Origin: Isoetes taiwanensis
Taxonomy: Eukaryota > Streptophyta > Lycopodiopsida > Isoetales > Isoetaceae
Length of the DNA stretch: 64,000 nucleotides
Direction: 5' to 3'
Assembly: GCA_021234155.1 (NCBI GenBank)
Contig: JAJEKV010000106.1
Location: 365,050 to 429,049 of the forward strand
Shown here: piece by piece, positions 35,001-45,798 of the stretch
Layout: each line of letters starts with the position of its first letter
Position numbering within the stretch: position 1 is the stretch's first letter
Made by a program: the position numbers and the translations under genes
Notes under the pieces: model-generated
The model's input: the letters and a program-made list of their open reading frames with translations, nothing else
Database searches by the model: none
Told to the model about the DNA's origin: nothing

Positions 35001-36900
35001 TGGGATTAAAATGGAGAGGCAAGGAAAATTAACACAACTCATTAAATGTTGTGGCATTTGCGAGACTATCCAACTATATCCTGAATCATAAAATGCAAAG
35101 GAAGCCATTATGCAGATCATACTAGAGAAAGCACGATCTAGAGTTATTGATGAACATAGATTCTTCAAGCTTGCAAAAAGGTCTATGTTGAATAAATAGT
35201 ACAGTCTAAGAAATAATATGAGCAAGACATTTGTTTATGGTATATCTATATGAATTGTACTTGGTTAAAGCGTCAAGTTGTGCAATTTTGGACATCATCT
35301 TATCCATTTAATCAATATCATGGCTGGATAGCACATGTTCTCTACTTTTATATATCACTTCCCTGTTGCTTAGGAACAGATTTGCCCAGCCATTCAGAAT
35401 ATGCACTCTATAGAGTTTCAAATTAGGACTTTTTTCAATGCTTGACTCTTGGTGGTTGTTGCTCCTTGTGCTTCCAGGAAAGCAGATATTGGAGAAGACA
35501 TGATCTCTCTACATGAACCAGAAAAATAAGCATTGGATCCATGTCTCCCACATTGCAAAGCGTCGAGGAAAAACTGCCTAACTTTTTGGGAAAAAACCGA
35601 TTGAGCCCATCAATGTCTATCATATATCTTCCTGCAGATCTAGGCTCATCTGCTGCTGAAATAGAGCCATAGCCATAGCGATGAAGCAGATAACCTTGCC
35701 TTCCAAAATGAAGATCGCATCCCCACCTTCTGCTGGCTCCTATAAAATCCACACCGTTCTCAGGTGTCCCCCAAATCCCAAAACTTTGCAGCCGTAGACA
35801 ACGAATATGCCACAAAATTATCAAATCTTGACCCTCTATCCATCCCTCCCCACACTCCTCAAGGATTGCCCTATGGGCAACCCAAAAATTAGTCCGTGCA
35901 CGCATTCTTTTATATACCCTTTACATCTATTTTGTGCTTCTTGCCCTTTTTTATTCCCAATCATTTATAAACAACAATCATTTTTTTTAGCGGAGTTGTC
36001 TAAACCGAGGTGCACACTTTGCTGCAATTCTAGCTATGTCATGTGTCTTGCCACGTCAGCAAAACTTAATTTAAGCCATTGGATCTAAAATTGAGATCGA
36101 TGGTTCAGTAAATTCTTTTCTGAAAATCTACTTCCTCTCCTTTGACCCTCACACGAACCCCAATCGAACCAAACTGCGAAGCCTTGCACCCGCCTCAACG
36201 GCTCGCTCTCCATATGACATACTCACAAACTCTGTTCCGGTGTCTGGCAATATCTCCGGCAGAGGTACTCTCACAAACCCTACTAATTTGTGGAGATGGC
36301 AGAACTCATGGCGAGAATTTCTAAGCGTTAGAACTACATTCGGCCCGTTGCAACATATGTGGAGCTCTTGGTAGATTAAGCTTCTCGTTCCATCACCTTG
36401 GATCTTTGCCCCCTTTCTTGTCCATATGAGTGGACCCCTTCTACGCTCTGGATCTACATATGCCACCACATAGATATGCATTTTGATAAGTAATTTGACA
36501 TTCTTTAGCTCCTACGGCGGGAGGCTATTCGATCTCGGGTTTAGCAACTCTGTCATTCTCGATTATAAAGCATAACCAAATGCAAAAGCGAGGGGATCAA
36601 ACACCCGATTTCAAAGAGAATACAAGGATAAACTTGCTTGGAATATTAATAGCTTTTGGGCTTTTGGAATGCACATGGTGGACGATTTAGTTGGTTGGCG
36701 TCTCTCGATTTGGAACATCATCTATTGCGGAATGTTCACACGGTGCGTCGAGCTACAAGCTAGAGTTGATAGCATTAGCCTAGCTTTTAAATCCTTGGAT
36801 ATTTTTAAATTCAAGATCATATCCTATATGTCTTAAGTAGATAGCATGTTGGCGGTAGAAAGCTTTTCTTGCACGAGCCACGGGGGTGAAGTCCACGATC
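35001..36900. other. No recognised gene; one long minus-strand frame
   Basis: A 156-codon minus-strand frame (35,905-35,435) and a 110-codon one (36,481-36,149) have no motif I recognise. A GGGCAACCC word near 35,875 resembles the short repeat at 4.2 and 34.2 kb. Confidence 0.35.
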
Positions 36901-36929
36901 CCCCATACCGAGATCTTGTCGCGTAGAAG

Positions 36930-37790
36930 CGGGTTTCTTGCCCCTTCAAAGAGGAGCCCTTGACAGACACATCATCTACTTCCAGAAGGTGGCTAGCATG
37001 GATGATACTCGTCTCCCTCACCTCGCTTACACTATGGCAATGGAGCCTCAACGCGTAAAAGCCTGTTGGCGGGAAAAGAGAGCTCAGTGGCTGGCCAGAT
37101 GGAATGTGCGAGGAGTGCGGGTGTGTCAAGTGCAAGCGGAGGCGGTCGCCGCTGATCTCGGACAATAACTTGACGCATGCTTCCTCATTAAGCTATGGGA
37201 TGCGGCACCCTTGAACAGTCAAGGCGGCACATTATCAATGCCACATAAATCGAGGTTGGGTGGGGCTGCAATGCTACGCACACTCATCTACCCCATGAGA
37301 AAGCGTAGATCCATTGCCTCTATCCGACGCAGTGCACATCATCTCGGATTGAGGCGGGAAGATGGATTGGAGAGGCTGCGTCGAGAGGCTTTGCCAATGC
37401 TGCTAGGTTGGGCCGTGGAAGGCGAATGCCATACCCTTGAGTTATCGGCATATGATGACATTCGGATAAGCTATGATGAGCTGGTCCATCTGGCCCAGCC
37501 CTGCATGAGATCTTGAGCCACGAGCTTGGTACAAAGTTGGGCTCATACATTCAAGAGATCATAGATCGCCAAGATCATTTCGGCCCTCGGGCACTTACGT
37601 CGTGTACATATTTTGTCTATATTTGTATTTGTTTTGTATTTATGCGGTTTGTGACAAGCCTATTCTTGTCACAATTTTTCCCCAAACAACCTTTTAGGGT
37701 AGGGAGGGGGTTTTAATCTGGACAATAATATGCTTGTAAACCCTCTGTTTGGGTCCCCATAGGCCAATCGGTCTCGAGTGGACGATAAAA
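36930..37790 (+). pseudogene. Non-LTR retrotransposon 3' remnant, copy 2
   Basis: ASMDDTRLPHLAYTMAME aligns with the MDAQRLPKFALIQSTMK of copy 3. Downstream comes RSAHHL, in a shifted frame RIEAGRW, then GECHTLELSAYDDIR, matching the RLSSHHL.VE..RW and Hx4C parts of the zinc-finger region. CxxC is not readable because of frame loss. The 3' end reads GGTCTCGAGTGGACGATAAA, similar to the end of copy 3, and is followed at once by an ATTCT microsatellite. Confidence 0.55.
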
Positions 37791-37866
37791 ATTCTATTCT
37801 ATTCTATTCTATTCTATTCTATTCCATTCTATTCTATTCTATTCTATTCTATTCTATTCTATTCTA
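37791..37866. repeat. (ATTCT)n microsatellite
   Basis: About 15 units with one interruption (ATTCC near 37,825). It abuts the 3' end of a non-LTR element remnant. Confidence 0.97.
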
Positions 37867-40392
37867 ATATTACTATTTGAAGGATAAGTTGCTACAAATG
37901 ACCATTCTGCTACAACTCTGCATGCTTGGTAATTATATCTTTTCATCTAAACCATTTTTCGAAGTGTTTCCTCACTACCCATTCTATGCTCTAATGCAAT
38001 CAACATGCTATTTTCTAATACAACCTACATCTTTGGGCACATCACAGTTTATGGATGCTGCAACATGTACTATTTTAAAGCATAATGCATATTTGAGTGA
38101 ATTTTTTTTCTTTTGCAGGCCACCACTATTTCAAAAACACAGGCTACCATAGTCAGGTTTTAGGGTTTTCAGAGGCCTTTCATATTTAGGGTGATGAAGC
38201 AGTTTAAAGGTCACAATAGCTGGTCACAATTCTTTGGCTCTGCTTGGAGCAAGTTGCTCGAGGCCACTATAGATTGCACCAGGCGATGCTTGCAGACAAA
38301 GATGAGGCACAACATTCAAATCGGGGCCTGCAGACATGAAGAATATTGGCAAAGGAATTAAATTGCCCATTTCAATCCTACATGTCTCACCTATTCCAAT
38401 TTCGACTGCGGTTAGCAATGCATGTTTATTCTTGAGGGTGCCCATTCCAAGCCCATATCAATTTTGGCAGATGATGTTGTGCTTGGTATTTTGCTCACTT
38501 TGAATGATACTCTTAAATTTCCCTTGCAAGATGCTCTTTCTTTTTATGATTTAGTCTAATTGTTTCTGGTCTATCTTGCTCTGACATTTTACATTTTTGT
38601 AGCTTAGAGTTACAGTTTATGAACCATTTAGCAGACCACTTTTATTTGCAGCAATAACAAAAGTGTACAGGAAGCTTACTTGGCCAGAGCATAGATTGTG
38701 GAGAGATTAAGAATTAGATACCTTTGTTGCCACAAGATGTTGTTGTAGGAATTTTAGAAGCGCTAATGACCATTGCACAATCATGCATTGTGATGCTTCA
38801 CCAGATGCATTTTCATTTTTAGCAGTGCCTAGATTGGGTTGAGTAATCTAAGAAAAATATGCTTCTTGATATTTCCAAGTTCCAGTCATGCTTCTGCCCA
38901 TTTTCTTGGAGGGTTTAGTACTGGCATATAGTCATTCTGTTAACCCATAGTCAGACAGGATTTACACAAACAAGATTAGAAAGGGAAGTGCAAGATATCT
39001 ACAGGTTTGGATGTAAACGTGTATTATAATGTAGCACTTTCTATCTCTAGTATCCCATCTGCATTTAGAGGCATTGGTGACTAACTACAGGTCTCACCAT
39101 TGTTTCAACTTCTTCCAAGCAAGATGAGTAAGGTGAATCCTTTTCAAGATGCTAGCAATGTGTTTAATATGTTTCTCTTTAAAACGTTCAATTGGATCAG
39201 TGCCATATGTTCTACTATAAGATTGTTTTGGTTTAGGTATATAACACGATCCCAGTAATAGCAAGGCAACAGCTCAGCTCACGTTGGCCCAGCAACAAGA
39301 AACGTTACATGAGCCTCCCAAACCTACAAAACATACAAGTGGAAGTGTTTATCTCAAAATGATTTGCACACATAATATCCCATTAAATTTTAGTGGATAG
39401 ATTCTATATATCTATTAAATTTTAGTGGTGAATCCTAGAATCATATAGGATAGAAAGGGTAGAACCTTTAGTAGATCAAATTTTCATGAAGGCCCATATG
39501 AATTCACTGTATTACATCAACGTCGGGCACATGTTTATTAGTGCATCTTCAAATATATCTTAAAATATGCATCGCGAGATGGGCGGGGCCGACTAGGTTA
39601 GAATGCCTCTGTGAATGCCTGCGCTTAGAATTTGCAAATCCATGCTTATAATGCACGAGTTTGTTGATATTCTACTCGATGATTAATTCCACAGGCAAAA
39701 TGAAAAAAGTAAGCCATGAGACTCATGAGACACCATCATCCACGATGCTCTAAGCTTTTAGGAAAATCGTAAAAGCAAAAGAACTTGTCTTATCTTCTAA
39801 ATATCTAGAATCATATGGATCTAAGAAGTCGTCATTGCATCCTACACACATGAAAAAAAAAATTCAAAGCGGTAGTTCAAGAGGTGAAGTAACCAAGGTG
39901 CCATTTCTTTGTTCTAGTTCTATGGAAAAGGGTTAACCAACAAATCCATCTTAGATTGCATATAGTCAAGACTATGTCGTGAGACCCTAGTTTAGCTAAA
40001 TTCTTTTCTAAAATAATTGTGAGGCTTCATTTATTGTTGGCAATTATTATTTTAGCATCTGATTTTATACTTCCCGTTAATTGAGAAAGTTTTAACCAAC
40101 ATTTATTCATCATGAAGCTAGAGAAACAACATCAAGCTTTATCAATCTTAGCAGTGGTCATCTCAAAAAAAAAAAAAAAAAAAAAAGCATTTCTTAATTG
40201 ATTATGGCGTTGTTGTGTTATGGAGATGTTATTTTTTGGGTTGAAAAAGAAAACAAACAAGGTGTTGTGCATGGAGGCTTGCCCTCCAGGGCCTAAGGGA
40301 GAGGTGGGCTTAAATCATGCTTTAAAGTCATGTTTTCACAATCAATCAAAATTGCTACCTCAAAACAATAGAATACTTGATACCATGACTTT
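37867..40392. other. No recognised gene
   Basis: A minus-strand frame at 38,445-38,224 (IGIGETCRIEMGN...GPDLNVVPHLCLQASPG) reads like an exon but I cannot identify it. Poly-A run at 40,166-40,186. An inverted copy of the GAGGGCAACCCTC-type short repeat lies at 40,245-40,310. Confidence 0.4.
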
Positions 40393-41163
40393 ATGAGAAT
40401 TGGCCTGAAGAGATTTTTGGTGCTCGTCATGGAACAATGTACTCTAAAATATCTGCTTAAAGTACAGGAAATGGATGCACAAAGGTTGCCTAAGTTTGCA
40501 TTGATACAGAGTACTATGAAGGGTTGGTATGCAGATATCGACAAATGGCTCAGGAAATGGGGGATGTCATTAAATGAATTCCCTAATGACAATAAACAGT
40601 TGAGAGACTAGATGGAAGGAAAAATATGCACTACTCTATGGCATGATGCAGGTACAAAAGGAAAGTTTTACAGGACCATTATTAACCCTGAATTCCAAGC
40701 TGCACCACATTTGGAGAGCAAGATGACTTATTTTAAGCGACACTTATTATGCAGGCTACGATTGAGTTCACATCATCTGGGGGTGGAGGTGGACAGATGG
40801 GGTAATTTCCATAGAAGCAGACGCACTTGTAAGGTTTGTGGTGGGGATGAAATAGAGGATGAAGAACATTTTTGTCTTGAAGTGCCACATATCAAAGCTT
40901 GAGGCGTAAGAATAATATATCCCAGGGGGTCTCACTGCATGCTTTCTTTAGGTTACCACTAGAAAATATATGTAACTATTTGATAGATAGCTCGAAAGTG
41001 AGAGAGATAGCTATTAAGAATTATAAACAATTGTTAGAGTTATATAAAGATGAGAAGAGAGAGGACAATGATGCTCTAATGGAGAGCTCATTGGATCAAA
41101 TGGACAATGCATAAGCAATTTTGATGTCTTATAGACCTGATGGTCTCATGGACAATAAATACA

Positions 41164-41165
<2 letters not shown>
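40393..41165 (+). pseudogene. Non-LTR retrotransposon 3' remnant, copy 3 (best preserved)
   Basis: Reads through three frames separated only by a stop and a shift: MDAQRLPKFALIQSTMKGWY, IDKWLRKWGMSLNEFP, then TYFKRHLLCRLRLSSHHLGV, DRWGNFHRSRRTCKVCGGDE and DEEHFCLEVPHIKA, then LPLENICNYL...IKNYKQLLELYK. CxxC...Hx4(C/V) is the zinc-finger region that follows the reverse transcriptase in plant non-LTR elements; the final Cys is Val here. The 3' end GGTCTCATGGACAATAAATA is followed by a CT microsatellite. No upstream reverse transcriptase core in view. Confidence 0.62.

Positions 41166-41240
<75 letters not shown>
41166..41240. repeat. (CT)n microsatellite
   Basis: About 75 bp of CT dinucleotide between the non-LTR remnant and the Harbinger remnant. 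Long Ser-Leu and Arg-Glu frames over it are artefacts. Confidence 0.97.
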
Positions 41241-41242
<2 letters not shown>

Positions 41243-41254
41243 AACTCAACGAGC

Positions 41255-41850
41255 TCGAAGACCCAATGACCCTGTTCGATGATGAGGTTTTAGAAGATAA
41301 CAATGGTATGTTTTTTTGCGCATCTGCAGCTTTAATGGTTGCGGGTTCCAGTAGGGTTAGAAGACCGCCAAGAAGATTTTGGATTGCTCCAAGGCAAAAG
41401 AACAGTGGGATAATATCGATAATCATGCTTGGAATTATCGCCATCCCGAAGGCGATATGTGGCACCAATTTTGAGGATGAAGAGGGCCACATTTGAGAGA
41501 GGCTGGTAGGTTTAATTGTGCCTTATCTTCTCGGGCGGGATTAAAGTAAGGCCCCTGTTGATCCAAGGAAAGCGGTTGCTATGGTTACGTATTTTCTAGC
41601 ACGGGGACATGCCCTTACATGTTGGGACAGAAGATTTTATGTTGGAAAGCAGGTCGCGAGAAATATACCGGGGAAAGTCACGCTTGTATTGGCTTGAAGG
41701 CAATCTTTGTACAAGCGGTTTGTTGCAATGCCTACATGAGCAAGATTAACTTTCGGTGTATTAAAGAATTCCATGATGCAAGCTGGGTTGCCCAATATAT
41801 ATAGTGCGATTGCCCGGTTCCCATATATTTTTTATGGAGGAAAAAAAAAA
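41255..41850 (+). pseudogene. PIF/Harbinger transposase remnant
   Basis: Reading across shifts: WDNIDNHAWNYRHPEGD (about 41,407-41,460), ERLVGLIVPYLLGRD, APVDPRKAVAMVTYFLARG (about 41,549-41,605), YVGKQVARNIPGKVTLVL, FGVLKNSMMQAGLPNIYSAI. This matches the N-terminal half of HARBI1-type (DDE_4) transposases: the LV..I.P.L..........PV..RKAVA..L..LA.G helix-turn-helix region, then the GLPN..G.ID stretch before the first catalytic Asp. The catalytic core beyond is missing. Confidence 0.72.
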
Positions 41851-43408
41851 AAAGGATAATGGGGATGACTATTACAGCCGAGACATAAGAGGCACTCATG
41901 TCTCATGCAAGGAATTGTTACACATAGCGATTGTTTATAAATGTTTGTGTAACTAGAGCGAGGTTGATCCATGATTCCAAACCAGTTCAAGAAGAGCTCC
42001 ATTTATAATAAAATTGCTTCAAAACAAATTTTGCAAGAACCGGTGGTGACTCGAGTGGCGGCTGAAGAAGGGGCAGCCCTCTTGACCAAGAGGTTTAGGT
42101 AACTATTCCACCTCTACTATTAGGTGATTCAACTTATTCTAGCGAGGCCCTTTCTCCTTAAAGTCTTTCCTCAAAATCAGGGTGCTTATGGTAAGTTTAA
42201 CAAAAGGATTTGTAGGAGGTGAGTGTGTGTAGAAAATGGATTTGGCATTGTGAAGGAAAAATTCAGAAATCACGAAACACTTGCCCATGCATGTTGCCAA
42301 AGCCTCAGAGATCATACATGCATGTTGTGTTCTTTGGAACTTTTGTATAATGGAAGACAAGGGCTGGGACATCTTTGCCAATTGAAGATGATCCTCCACC
42401 AATATATTACTATGAAAGCGAAGCCATGAGCGGGTCCTTGAAAAACAAGGTGATCAAATGAGGCACGTGTTATTTGAGAATCTGGATGGACATGTGATCC
42501 TCACGAATATTTTTATAGACAATAAAAATTAAATTCAAAATTCAATTCTATTCGATTTCGCTCTCTTTAATTCTTTGTCATGCATTTCTTACATAATGAT
42601 GAAAAAATAATTGAGTTTAGAGCTAAATTTCCATTTAGAGCTACATTTCATTAGAAATACTGAACAGCCTGTTACAGACATTGTGAGTCAAATGACTTCA
42701 CAATTAAAGAACAAACAAGACTAAAAGAAATCAAGAGTATAGGAACAAGTATGATAAACCAAGTTTGTATTCATAAGACAAGATTACATAGGTATATAAT
42801 GCTCTGTTCAAAATACTTCAGCATCTGAGCTGCCCGATACAATCTGAGTGAGTCAAATGACTTCACTATACAAAACAAATAGTCTGCACGCCTTCCGATG
42901 ATCATAGGAAATCTGCATGAATAGATGGAGGCATTTTTTTTCATCTGTCAGTTCCCGAGCAATCATATGAGCAAAAAAATGGCAGGCATGCCATTTTATA
43001 GAAACCAAAAGCATGTTATAAAAAGAAAATGAAGAACAAAAAAAAAAGTGAGGCAAAGCATAATATTTTTCTGTCAAATCCGGGGACACAGCTCACATTG
43101 AAAGCTCACACTACGTATTTCATGGAGGCACCATTTTTCATGAAGCCTAACGTAGACACATTCCATATGCCCCGTCCGGTTGTTAGCAGAATTTGCTGCC
43201 CATTCCAAAACCTCATCTTCCACACTCACCCCATTTCGGAAAAGCGCAATGGTCTTCTTGGAGAAGCTGCAATGGATAACCTTGTGAGAGATAATTTCTA
43301 TTTCAGAGTTTGCAACCTCGGACCGAGGGGAGGAGAAGGCTGGCTTTCTTGTTGCTCGTCGTCAAGAGTCTTCATTGAAACATGGTTCTCTGAAAGATGT
43401 TTTTCAAA
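41851..43408. other. No recognised gene
   Basis: AT-rich. Overlapping short frames only. Confidence 0.45.
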
Positions 43409-43931
43409 CTAAGCTGGATGATCAGCGAGCTGCTGTTGCTCTTCCACACTCTTGTCGGGAAGAACTTCCTCACTAGAAGTAGGCCATGAGTCATGATCGA
43501 GAATACTATGGAACCTCACTAGAAGAGGAAGAAGTAGAATCACGGAGTCAAATAAAGAGGAAGGCGAAGATGAACTCGAGCTGCTGATAACCAACTCAAT
43601 TTTTCTTGCACTTTCTTCTTTCGGAAGTCCAATTTCTTCACCTCTGTGTCCCCAAATTGTGCTTGCCATCTGTGATATTCCCATTGCAATGTCCTCATCT
43701 ATACGCTGCTTTGGACTTCTTTCTACTTGTAGGTTTTCCACAAACTCGGTGATTACATACGGTGATCTAGGACTTGAAGAATACAATGCGGTTTCTATTT
43801 GGTGTCCTATTGATTGGAATTTCGGCATCTTTGGATTTTTCGGATTTCCGTGTTTACATTATTGTTTGAATTGGGTGGATCTTCAAAGTGGTCTTCAAAT
43901 TGCATCTGTTCCAGCAGGTTTCAAAGAAAGT
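43409..43931 (-). pseudogene. Myb/SANT-like domain gene, 3' part (downstream of Copia insertion)
   Basis: Minus-strand continuation of the gene interrupted at the AAAGT target site. Just after the insertion one frame gives LLEQMQFEDHFEDPPNSNNN, and another takes over at 43,828 with FQSIGHQIETALYSSSPRSP, KQRIDEDIAMGISQMASTIW and a Ser-rich tail to the stop at 43,409. Low-complexity C-terminal regions of this kind are usual in plant Myb/SANT-like proteins. The link to the 5' part rests on the target-site duplication and strand, not on a conserved domain here. Confidence 0.6.
43927..43931. other. Target-site duplication AAAGT (left)
   Basis: AAAGT directly precedes the LTR at 43,932 and recurs at 52,282-52,286 directly after the other LTR. 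Confidence 0.9.
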
Positions 43932-44615
43932 TGTTATTTTTCGAAACAACAATCGAGTAAATCCTTAAGCAAAGATGTCAATAGACTATAACACTTATTG
44001 CAACAATCTTAGTCATTAATTCACAATAATAACTCAAGAACTATAGTTGGTTTCAAGTATAGATAAGATCTTCACAAAGTGCAATGGAAGCCACATTATG
44101 GTCACTAATTCCATGCAACAAGATCTCATGAACTTCCCCTCTATTAGATAATCTTAAAACCACTAGAATACAATAGTTCATATAAATTGCAATTTACTGT
44201 AGCAGACGTATTGACGCAAACACTGTAGCAAGTTTGACTGCCTTCGATCTTCCTTCTTTGAGACGGATTTGAGTCTGTCCTTATCCGAATGCCTTCCTAA
44301 TGATCTTCTTCTGCTTATATGAGTGCAATCCGGCGGTTTCGACTTTCTTTTCCCAGCAAAACTTCATCAACGAATTATCCCACAGACGTTTTCCCTTTGA
44401 GTTCGATATTCGATGGCAATACTAGAATATTCAATGCAAAATAACCATTGCATAATGAAACCATTAAAACTTCATCCTTTTCAACCATTAACAATTTATA
44501 CTTCAATAGTTCCAAAGTTGTAGTTGCCCTAATATGATCTTGTAGCCTGTATTCACCTGTTCATTCTCATTGACATGTCTGACCACCACAATATGACATG
44601 ATTAGTTTCTCAACA
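43932..44615 (-). repeat. 3' LTR of the Copia element
   Basis: 684 bp, starts TGTTATTTTTCGAAACAACA and ends TTAGTTTCTCAACA on the plus strand. It is nearly identical to 51,602-52,281 except for a few short clusters, including a ~13-bp indel near 44,410 and a divergent patch near 44,195-44,240. Confidence 0.97.
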
Positions 44616-44627
44616 TTCTTCCCCTTC
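44616..44627 (-). other. Polypurine tract of the Copia element
   Basis: Minus strand reads AAGGGGAAGAA immediately before the 3' LTR, the expected plus-strand primer site. Confidence 0.85.
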
Positions 44628-44631
44628 ATGT

Positions 44632-44761
44632 CATATTCATGTTTTCACCTGTAAACATAATCTGCTGTCTAAGTGCAGTAAACCTTTTTTCTGCTACATA
44701 TTCATGTTTTCACCTGTAAACATAATCTGTTGTCTAAGTGTAGCAAACCTCTTTTCTGCTA
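44632..44761. repeat. 65-bp tandem duplication at the end of pol
   Basis: CATATTCATGTTTTCACCTG starts at 44,632 and at 44,697. The duplicated stretch covers the last ~20 codons of the Copia polyprotein, so a second, untranslated copy follows the stop. Confidence 0.92.
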
Positions 44762-45292
44762 AAACCTTTGTAAGAATGTCTGCTAGTTGCTTAGCTGTAT
44801 TAACATAATTTACCTGTATCAAACCCTTACATACAGCATCTCTGACAAAATGCATCTCCAATTCTATATGTTTTGATCTTTCATGCATTATTAGATTCTT
44901 TGTCATGGCTATCTGACTTTGTGCTATCACATAACATTTCACTAGAATCACGGCTGCTCAACTCCAAGTTCTAATATTAATCTTCTTTCCCAAATAAGCT
45001 CTTTTTGCACATAATGTGGTGAGGCATATTCAGACCTCTGGCATTTGACAACGCTATGGATACCTTTTTTTCATTTCCATGCTCTTGGACCTCCTCAAGC
45101 ATCATTAGGTATCTGAAGTGGACTTTCTTGCATCCAAATCCCTGCCCGGTCGGCATCACAATAAATGATCAATACTAAGTCTTTTGAGCTGTATGAGATT
45201 CCCATATCCATGGTGCCTTTCAAATACCTTAGAACTCTTTTGGCAGCAACCCAGTGATCCCTTTCTGGATCATTGTTATATCTACTAAGCAT
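44694..45292 (-). pseudogene. Copia RNase H region
   Basis: HWVAAKRVLRYLKGTMDMGI (45,255-45,195) opens the Copia RNase H domain. After frame breaks the end reads MHFVRDAVCKGLIQVNYVNT then KQLADILTKVLAEKRF. The three frames show that the domain is inactive as read. C-terminal part of the element polyprotein. Confidence 0.93.
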
Positions 45293-45776
45293 ATTGAGGG
45301 GTGGTGAGCAATATCGGTCTTGTCTGATTAGCTACATAAAGCGGACAACCGGTCAAAGATCTATAAGGAATCTTTTCCATAGCCTTTCTCTCCTCATCAC
45401 TTTTTGGACACATGTCTAGTGAAAGCTTGCATCGTGCATAAAGCCGAGGAGTTTTGCTAACATTGCACTCTTGCATATTAAATGTTTCCAGCATACCTCT
45501 GATCTGCTCCTTTTGGGTTAAGATAATCATACCATCATCCCTTTTTCTTGTCACCTCAATTCCTAGGAATTTGGTCAATTCTCCTAGATCCGACATTTCA
45601 AATCTGCTATTCAATAAACTTTTGCACATTGCCAAACATTTAGTACCCTTGGCTACCATAACATTATCATCAACATATAAAGCAATAATGCACCAGCCAC
45701 TTTGACATTCAAATTTGTACAAATTCCCATCATTTGCTAATTTGACAAATCCTTGTTCAATAAGAAAAGTGTCCAT
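45285..45776 (-). pseudogene. Copia reverse transcriptase, C-terminal half
   Basis: MDTFLIEQGFVKLANDGNLY, then the catalytic LYVDD box in IIALYVDDNVMVAKG, then FEMSDLGELTKFLGIEV and PYRSLTGCPLYVANQTRP. It is separated from the N-terminal half (ending 45,799) by a shift and stop at the YGLKQ..RQWY box (about 45,785-45,815). Confidence 0.95.
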
Positions 45777-45798
45777 GCATTTATACCATTATTTGGGA

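Noticed and set aside
35435-35905. 156-codon minus-strand frame as a gene
   Set aside because: No recognised motif and no supporting exon neighbours; kept only as a note.
41088-41496. Arg-Glu and Ser-Leu repeat proteins
   Set aside because: Produced by the CT microsatellite; the only real coding signal is the Harbinger remnant downstream of it.
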